Shown one piece after another: positions 1 through 2,773 of a DNA stretch of 5,661 nt. This DNA is from CAZWUK01 sp964636685. GTDB lineage: Bacteria; Bacillota; Clostridia; Christensenellales; CAG-138. Made by a program: the position numbers and the translations under genes. The stretch covers positions 1 to 5,661 of the forward strand of contig CAZWUK010000102.1 in assembly GCA_964636685.1 (NCBI GenBank). The letters are read 5' to 3'. Within the stretch, counting starts at the first letter, position 1, and every line of letters starts with the position of its first letter. The notes beneath the pieces are model-generated. The model worked only from the letters and a program-made list of their open reading frames with translations. It did not search any database and was not told where the DNA came from.

Positions 1-2
1 TC

Positions 3-266
3 GTGAACGCCAACAGCAACGAGAAGCCTGGCGTGGTGGATCGCAAGCGCGTCCCAATCACGGATCCGCTGGAGGTATACTCCGGCTGCTACGTCCGCGC
101 GTCCCTTTCGATGTATCCCTTCAACACGAACGGCAATCGCGGCATCGCCTGCGGTTTGCAGAACGTGCAGAAATGGTGCGACGGCGAACCGCTGAACGGA
201 CGCGTGCGCGCGGAGGATGAGTTCGACGCGCTGGACGATGTGGACGGCGACGATTTTCTCGACTGA
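3..266 (+). CDS. DUF2815-like phage ssDNA-binding protein, 3' end (partial)
   Basis: This is the C-terminal ~87 residues of a gene that begins before the window; the GTG at base 3 is probably an internal Val codon, not a start. The segment YSGCYVRASLSMYPFNTNG, followed by GIACGLQNVQK, DGEPLNGR and an acidic tail ending DDFLD, is what I recognise from the DUF2815 family. In Firmicutes phages these proteins are usually encoded just upstream of a family A DNA polymerase and are treated as ssDNA-binding replication proteins. Here the polymerase follows only after an inserted regulator/SLOG pair, so the usual adjacency is interrupted. The gene ends with TGA just before a strong hairpin. Seen: the motifs and acidic tail. 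Known: the family context. Inferred: the role in phage DNA replication. Confidence 0.8.
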   Translation: MNANSNEKPGVVDRKRVPITDPLEVYSGCYVRASLSMYPFNTNGNRGIACGLQNVQKWCDGEPLNGRVRAEDEFDALDDVDGDDFLD

Positions 267-283
267 TAGCAAACAGTAAAGCG

Positions 284-315
284 GCCGCCCGCGGAGTGAA
301 GATTCCGCGGGCGGC
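284..315. terminator. Strong hairpin between convergent genes, probable bidirectional terminator
   Basis: A perfect 12-bp GC-rich stem (284-295 pairing with 304-315) encloses an 8-nt loop. It lies between the TGA of the DUF2815-like gene (264-266) and the stop of the minus-strand regulator (322-324). Read on the minus strand it is followed by a T-rich stretch (TTTACTGTTT), so it looks best as the terminator of the regulator gene. On the plus strand no T-tract follows, so termination there would rest on the stem alone. Confidence 0.75.
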
Positions 316-321
316 TATCGA

Positions 322-657
322 TCAAACGGAACGCAGATAAGAGCGGACAATATCTATAGCGCAGGTACGAACGGGTGCCGACACATTTGACAATGCGTCA
401 AGCAGCCAGTCCAACTCGGTATCCTGTACTTTTTCATTCGGCAGCAGTAAATCATTGGGCGTCGTTTTCAGAACGTCGCACAGGCTAAGCAACGTTTCAA
501 TGGACATTCCTACCTCACCGCGCTCAATATCTGTAACCAACCGCAGAGATTTTTCAAGCTTCTCAGCGACGTTTTCTTGTGTCAGCCTCAAAGCAAGACG
601 CTTTTCCTGTATTCTTGCACCGACGGACGGTTTGTCATAGACGAAGTTATACATCAT
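322..657 (-). CDS. XRE-family helix-turn-helix transcriptional regulator
   Basis: A 111-residue protein with one Cro/C1-type HTH domain over about residues 14-70: GARIQEKRLALRLTQENVAE (first helices, with the TQENVAEKL turn region), then a recognition-helix region (LRLVTDIERGEVG) and the IETLLSLCDVLKTTPNDLL tail typical of HTH_3. The recognition helix is slightly degenerate compared with the usual 'S...IS.IERG'. The C-terminal ~40 residues are likely for dimerisation. The start is the ATG at 657, preceded on the minus strand by AGGTGAG; a second ATG follows at once. It is divergent from the SLOG gene, and a palindrome covers the -35 boxes of both promoters, so autoregulation and control of the SLOG gene are likely (inference). 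It may be a phage switch-type or accessory regulator; the target is not proven. Confidence 0.88.
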   Translation of the reverse strand: MMYNFVYDKPSVGARIQEKRLALRLTQENVAEKLEKSLRLVTDIERGEVGMSIETLLSLCDVLKTTPNDLLLPNEKVQDTELDWLLDALSNVSAPVRTCAIDIVRSYLRSV

Positions 658-679
658 TTCTCACCTACTTTCTTAATGT

Positions 680-708
680 ATTATCGGAGGAAATCGGCTT
701 GCTTTGAA
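680..708 (-). promoter_or_regulatory. Predicted sigma-A promoter for the XRE regulator
   Basis: Read on the minus strand: -35 TTCAAA (708-703), a 17-nt spacer, -10 GATAAT (685-680). The -10 matches TATAAT at 5 of 6 positions and the -35 matches TTGACA at 4 of 6. It lies about 25 bases upstream of the regulator's ATG (657), leaving a short leader with the ribosome binding site. The -35 lies inside the palindrome 698-713. Confidence 0.55.
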
Positions 709-713
709 GCAAG
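698..713. promoter_or_regulatory. Palindromic operator candidate between divergent promoters
   Basis: CTTGCTT-TG-AAGCAAG is a perfect inverted repeat with 7-base arms and a 2-base centre. Its size suits a dimeric XRE-family repressor. It covers the -35 box of the regulator's own promoter and that of the divergent SLOG promoter, so one bound dimer could shut off both. Only one copy is visible here; lambdoid-type switches usually have several. Confidence 0.6.
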
Positions 714-727
714 TTACGATGTAGAAT
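699..727 (+). promoter_or_regulatory. Predicted sigma-A promoter for the SLOG gene
   Basis: -35 TTGCTT (699-704), a 17-nt spacer, -10 TAGAAT (722-727, 5 of 6 to TATAAT). The -35 keeps only the TTG of the consensus, so basal strength may be modest. The expected transcript would start near 734, leaving a ~40-base leader before the ATG at 776. The -35 overlaps the palindrome at 698-713. Confidence 0.6.
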
Positions 728-775
728 AGAAATACAGTAATAATGTACTTTCAAAAGACACTTTGGAGGTTGGAG

Positions 776-1324
776 ATGAAACCACAAACATTGGCCTTTA
801 CCGGCCATCGCCCGGAATCATTGCCCTTTGGGGAGAATGAACTTGACCCCGCGTGCGTCAGGATAAAGGCCATGATGCTGGACGAGATCATGAACTGCGC
901 GGCGAATAACTTTTGCACATTCATTCAGGGCGGAGCCTATGGCGGCGACCTGATCTTCGCGGAGCAGGTGCTGCTGGTGAAGGCCGCGGAGCATCCCAAC
1001 ATCCGTTTGGTCACCGTCGTCCCTCATGAAGGACAGGCGAACAGCTGGACGGAAAGTTGGCGCGAACGATATTTCCGCGTGTTGGAGCTTTCGTCCGAGG
1101 TGATTACGCTTTCTTCGCATTATACGAGCGGCTGTTACCATACCAGAAACCGCTATCTTGTCGATCACTGCGATAAACTGCTGGCGCTGTACGACGGCGG
1201 CGGCAAGGGAGGAACCGCGTACACGGTGCAGTATGCCCGGCAGAAGAACAAGGAAATCGTCGTGATTGACCCGATCGCTGTGGAGCGGAGGATGATCCCG
1301 CCGCGGCTGGCTTCGGCACGATAA
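776..1324 (+). CDS. SLOG-superfamily protein, DUF1273/YpsA-like
   Basis: A 182-residue protein of the SLOG (Rossmann-like, nucleotide-binding) superfamily, DUF1273 branch. Visible motifs: FTGHRP at residues 8-13, the glycine-rich GGAYGGDLIFAE (52-63) that matches the family's phosphate-binding signature, and YDGGGKGGTAYTVQYA (139-154) near the C-terminus. Members are predicted to bind nucleotides or nucleotide-derived ligands; B. subtilis YpsA is the studied relative, and similar genes are common in Firmicutes phages without an assigned role. The start is ATG 776 because GGAGG (765-769) lies 6 nt upstream; the in-frame ATG at 743 has no such site. The gene is transcribed away from the XRE regulator from a promoter overlapping the shared palindrome, and ends in a terminator at 1360-1383. 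It sits between the two phage replication genes but is probably an accessory gene. Confidence 0.85.
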   Translation: MKPQTLAFTGHRPESLPFGENELDPACVRIKAMMLDEIMNCAANNFCTFIQGGAYGGDLIFAEQVLLVKAAEHPNIRLVTVVPHEGQANSWTESWRERYFRVLELSSEVITLSSHYTSGCYHTRNRYLVDHCDKLLALYDGGGKGGTAYTVQYARQKNKEIVVIDPIAVERRMIPPRLASAR

Positions 1325-1359
1325 CAATTACGACCGAAAATTGAGAACAAATAACACAG

Positions 1360-1383
1360 CGCATCCGAAAGGGTGCGTTTTTT
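1360..1383 (+). terminator. Rho-independent terminator (GAAA tetraloop)
   Basis: CGCATCC-GAAA-GGGTGCG followed by TTTTTT: a 7-bp stem (one T-G wobble) with a stable GNRA loop and a six-base T-tract. It lies 35 bases after the SLOG stop. The polymerase start (1400) follows 17 bases later, so the polymerase must be transcribed by read-through or antitermination, or from a promoter I cannot see. Confidence 0.85.
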
Positions 1384-1399
1384 GATGGGAGATGATGGT

Positions 1400-2650
1400 A
1401 TGCCCCGTGTCATGGGCATCGATATCGAGACGTATAGCTCCGCGCCGCTGCCCAAGTGCGGCGTTTATCGCTACGCCGACGCCCCGGATTTTGAGATCCT
1501 GCTTTTCTCCTACGCCTTTGACGATGAACCGATTGTCACCATTGACATAGCTTGCGGGGAAACGCTGCCGCCAGATGTGATTTCCGCGCTGGAAGATCCG
1601 ACCGTTTTCAAGGCTGCGTACAACGCGGCGTTTGAACGTGTTTGCCTTTCCAAGTTTCTCGGGCATTGGCTCGATCCCGCGCAGTGGCGCTGTACCGCCG
1701 TGATGAGCGCCTACTTGACGCTCCCGTCGCGACTGGGCGACGTAGCACTCGCGCTGAAGCTCACGCAACAGAAGATGGACGAAGGCAAAGACCTGATTCG
1801 ATATTTCTCCATTCCCTGCAAGCCCACGAAAACCAACGGCGGGCGCACGCGCAATCTGCCGTCCGACGCGCCGGATAAGTGGGCGGTGTACAAAAAGTAC
1901 AACGGTCAGGACGTTGAGACGGAGCGCGCGGTGCGAAAGGCGCTGGAAGCCTACCCTCTGCCGGAGAGCGAGTGGGAACTGTACGCGCTGGATCAGCGGA
2001 TCAACGACCGCGGTGTGCGGGTGGATAAACTGCTGGTCAAACAGGCAATGGCGGTCGATTCGGTATTTTCGGAAGCCGCGTATCAGCGGGCAAAGGAACT
2101 GACGGGCCTTGAAAACCCCAGTTCCGTGTCGCAGTTAAAGGCGTGGCTGGCCGATCAGGACATGCCCATGGAGAGTCTCGCCAAGAAGCTGGTGCAGGAG
2201 AAAGCGAGGAACACGGATGGTATCGTGGGCGAGCTATTGAACCTGAGGCTTGACCTCAGTAAAACCAGCATCAAGAAGTATGAGGCAATGGCGCGGTGCG
2301 TGTGCCGCGACGGGCGGGTGCACGGCACGCTGCAATTTTACGGGGCAAACCGCACTGGTCGGTGGTGCCTCGCCGAAGATACGTCCATACTTGTCAAGGA
2401 GCCGGATGGTGGTGTTTTCGAGAAGCCAATCCAGCATGTAAGTACGGATGATCTGCTCTGGGATGGAAAAGAGTGGGTGAGTCATGATGGCGTCGTATTT
2501 AGCGGAGAACACGAGACTATTGAGTGGGATGGCGTTATTGCTACGCCAAAACATATCGTGTTTGTCAGCGACGAGCAGAAGATGACGCTGGAGGAGGCAA
2601 AAGAGAGGAGGATACCTTTGTGGAGAGGCAATACACAATCTACAGAATAA
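1400..2650 (+). CDS. Phage family A DNA polymerase, N-terminal part: 3'-5' exonuclease + start of polymerase domain, fused to N-half of split intein 1
   Basis: 416 residues. Residues 1-322 are extein and 323-416 are the N-half of an intein. Exonuclease motifs: Exo I GIDIET (D8, E10), Exo II YNAAFER (N75, with E79 where Asp is common), Exo III YNGQD (Y167, D171). The thumb-like helical region follows, and the extein ends at FYGANRTGRW, the beginning of the family A motif that continues as SGRSIQLQNLPQN in the next ORF. The chosen start, ATG 1400 (MPRVMGIDIETYSS), has GGGAG (1387-1391) 8 nt upstream; GTG 1373 lies within the terminator stem and ATG 1385 has poorer spacing. The stop TAA (2648-2650) interrupts the intein, not the polymerase proper. 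The next ORF (2702-5593) is in the same frame. Full-length enzyme therefore needs trans-splicing; alternatively the two pieces associate non-covalently, or the gene is inactive. Confidence 0.9.
   Translation: MPRVMGIDIETYSSAPLPKCGVYRYADAPDFEILLFSYAFDDEPIVTIDIACGETLPPDVISALEDPTVFKAAYNAAFERVCLSKFLGHWLDPAQWRCTAVMSAYLTLPSRLGDVALALKLTQQKMDEGKDLIRYFSIPCKPTKTNGGRTRNLPSDAPDKWAVYKKYNGQDVETERAVRKALEAYPLPESEWELYALDQRINDRGVRVDKLLVKQAMAVDSVFSEAAYQRAKELTGLENPSSVSQLKAWLADQDMPMESLAKKLVQEKARNTDGIVGELLNLRLDLSKTSIKKYEAMARCVCRDGRVHGTLQFYGANRTGRWCLAEDTSILVKEPDGGVFEKPIQHVSTDDLLWDGKEWVSHDGVVFSGEHETIEWDGVIATPKHIVFVSDEQKMTLEEAKERRIPLWRGNTQSTE
2366..2647 (+). other. Split intein 1, N-intein (94 aa)
   Basis: Begins at Cys (CLAEDTSILV), the nucleophile of block A, exactly where the polymerase motif is interrupted after GRW. 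The middle reads LLWDGKEWVSHDGVV, and block B is ATPKHIVFV with the TxxH motif (T60, H63). The same layout recurs in inteins 2 and 3 (C-[IL]-AE, WDGE.[FW]V.H.G, TP.H), so the three are members of one family but strongly diverged. The tail KMTLEEAKERRIPLWRGN is probably still intein; the TAA comes right after. It overlaps the GIY-YIG stub from 2620 onward. Confidence 0.88.
2604..2611 (+). promoter_or_regulatory. Shine-Dalgarno site for the GIY-YIG stub, inside N-intein 1
   Basis: AGAGGAGG ends 8 nt before GTG 2620. In the polymerase frame these bases are part of the tandem Arg codons AGG AGG of the intein segment KERRI, so the intein sequence itself supplies the ribosome binding site of the overlapping gene. 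Confidence 0.65.
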
Positions 2651-2676
2651 CCGCTCCGAATGGCATGATGTATTGA
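2620..2676 (+). pseudogene. Truncated GIY-YIG homing endonuclease, N-terminal stub
   Basis: From GTG 2620 the frame reads M-ERQYTIYRITAPNGMMY and then TGA (2674-2676), 18 residues. YTIYRITAPNG..Y is the opening of a GIY-YIG nuclease: the 'GIY' strand, the NG turn, then the Tyr of 'YIG'. The stop falls exactly where Ile-Gly should follow, and the rest of the ~90-residue domain is absent, so a deletion has removed almost all of the gene. It lies in the -1 frame relative to the polymerase, overlaps the last 28 bases of the N-intein ORF before its TAA, and ends 25 bases before the ATG of the next ORF. It may still act as a translated leader that couples the two polymerase ORFs. The family call rests on a short stretch, but the match and the well-placed Shine-Dalgarno agree. 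Confidence 0.62.
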
Positions 2677-2687
2677 AAGCGACCTTA

Positions 2688-2693
2688 GAGAGG
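2688..2693 (+). promoter_or_regulatory. Ribosome binding site of the second polymerase ORF
   Basis: GAGAGG ends 8 nt before ATG 2702. Its presence, with an ATG placed just before the conserved intein block F, argues that the C-half is translated in its own right rather than being debris after a stop. In-frame stops at 2648 (TAA) and 2666 (TGA) lie upstream. Confidence 0.6.
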
Positions 2694-2701
2694 AAATCAG
2701 C

Positions 2702-2773
2702 ATGCGAACATATGACATTGTAAACGCCGGATCAAGAAACCGTTTTATGGCTAGTGGACGTATCGTTTCAAAT
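2702..2773 (+). other. Split intein 1, C-intein (24 aa)
   Basis: MRTYDIVNAGSRNRFMASGRIVSN followed by Ser (+1) is aligned in two parts: block F (YDIVNAG..NRF) and block G (IVSN|S). Terminal Asn24 and the +1 Ser nucleophile are present. It is short: known natural C-inteins are usually about 35 residues, and this begins at the YDI strand with nothing before it. The block F His seen in inteins 2 and 3 (NHRF, RHRF) is Asn13 here, and the penultimate residue is Ser23. Intein 3 also has penultimate Ser, but the loss of both histidines is unique to this one, so Asn cyclisation may be slow. Confidence 0.82.

Noticed and set aside
89..325. Minus-strand ORF opposite the DUF2815-like gene
   Set aside because: Low-complexity serine-rich translation, no motif, fully explained as the antisense of a recognised gene.
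743..775. Upstream in-frame ATG giving the SLOG protein 11 extra residues
   Set aside because: No Shine-Dalgarno before 743; GGAGG lies 6 nt before ATG 776 and the family starts close to the FTGHRP motif.
2648..2668. Stop-codon recoding (TAA/TGA read as sense) to keep the polymerase in one ORF
   Set aside because: Two different stops would have to be read through, while TAA and TGA serve as normal ends of the neighbouring genes, and the second ORF has its own ribosome binding site and ATG.
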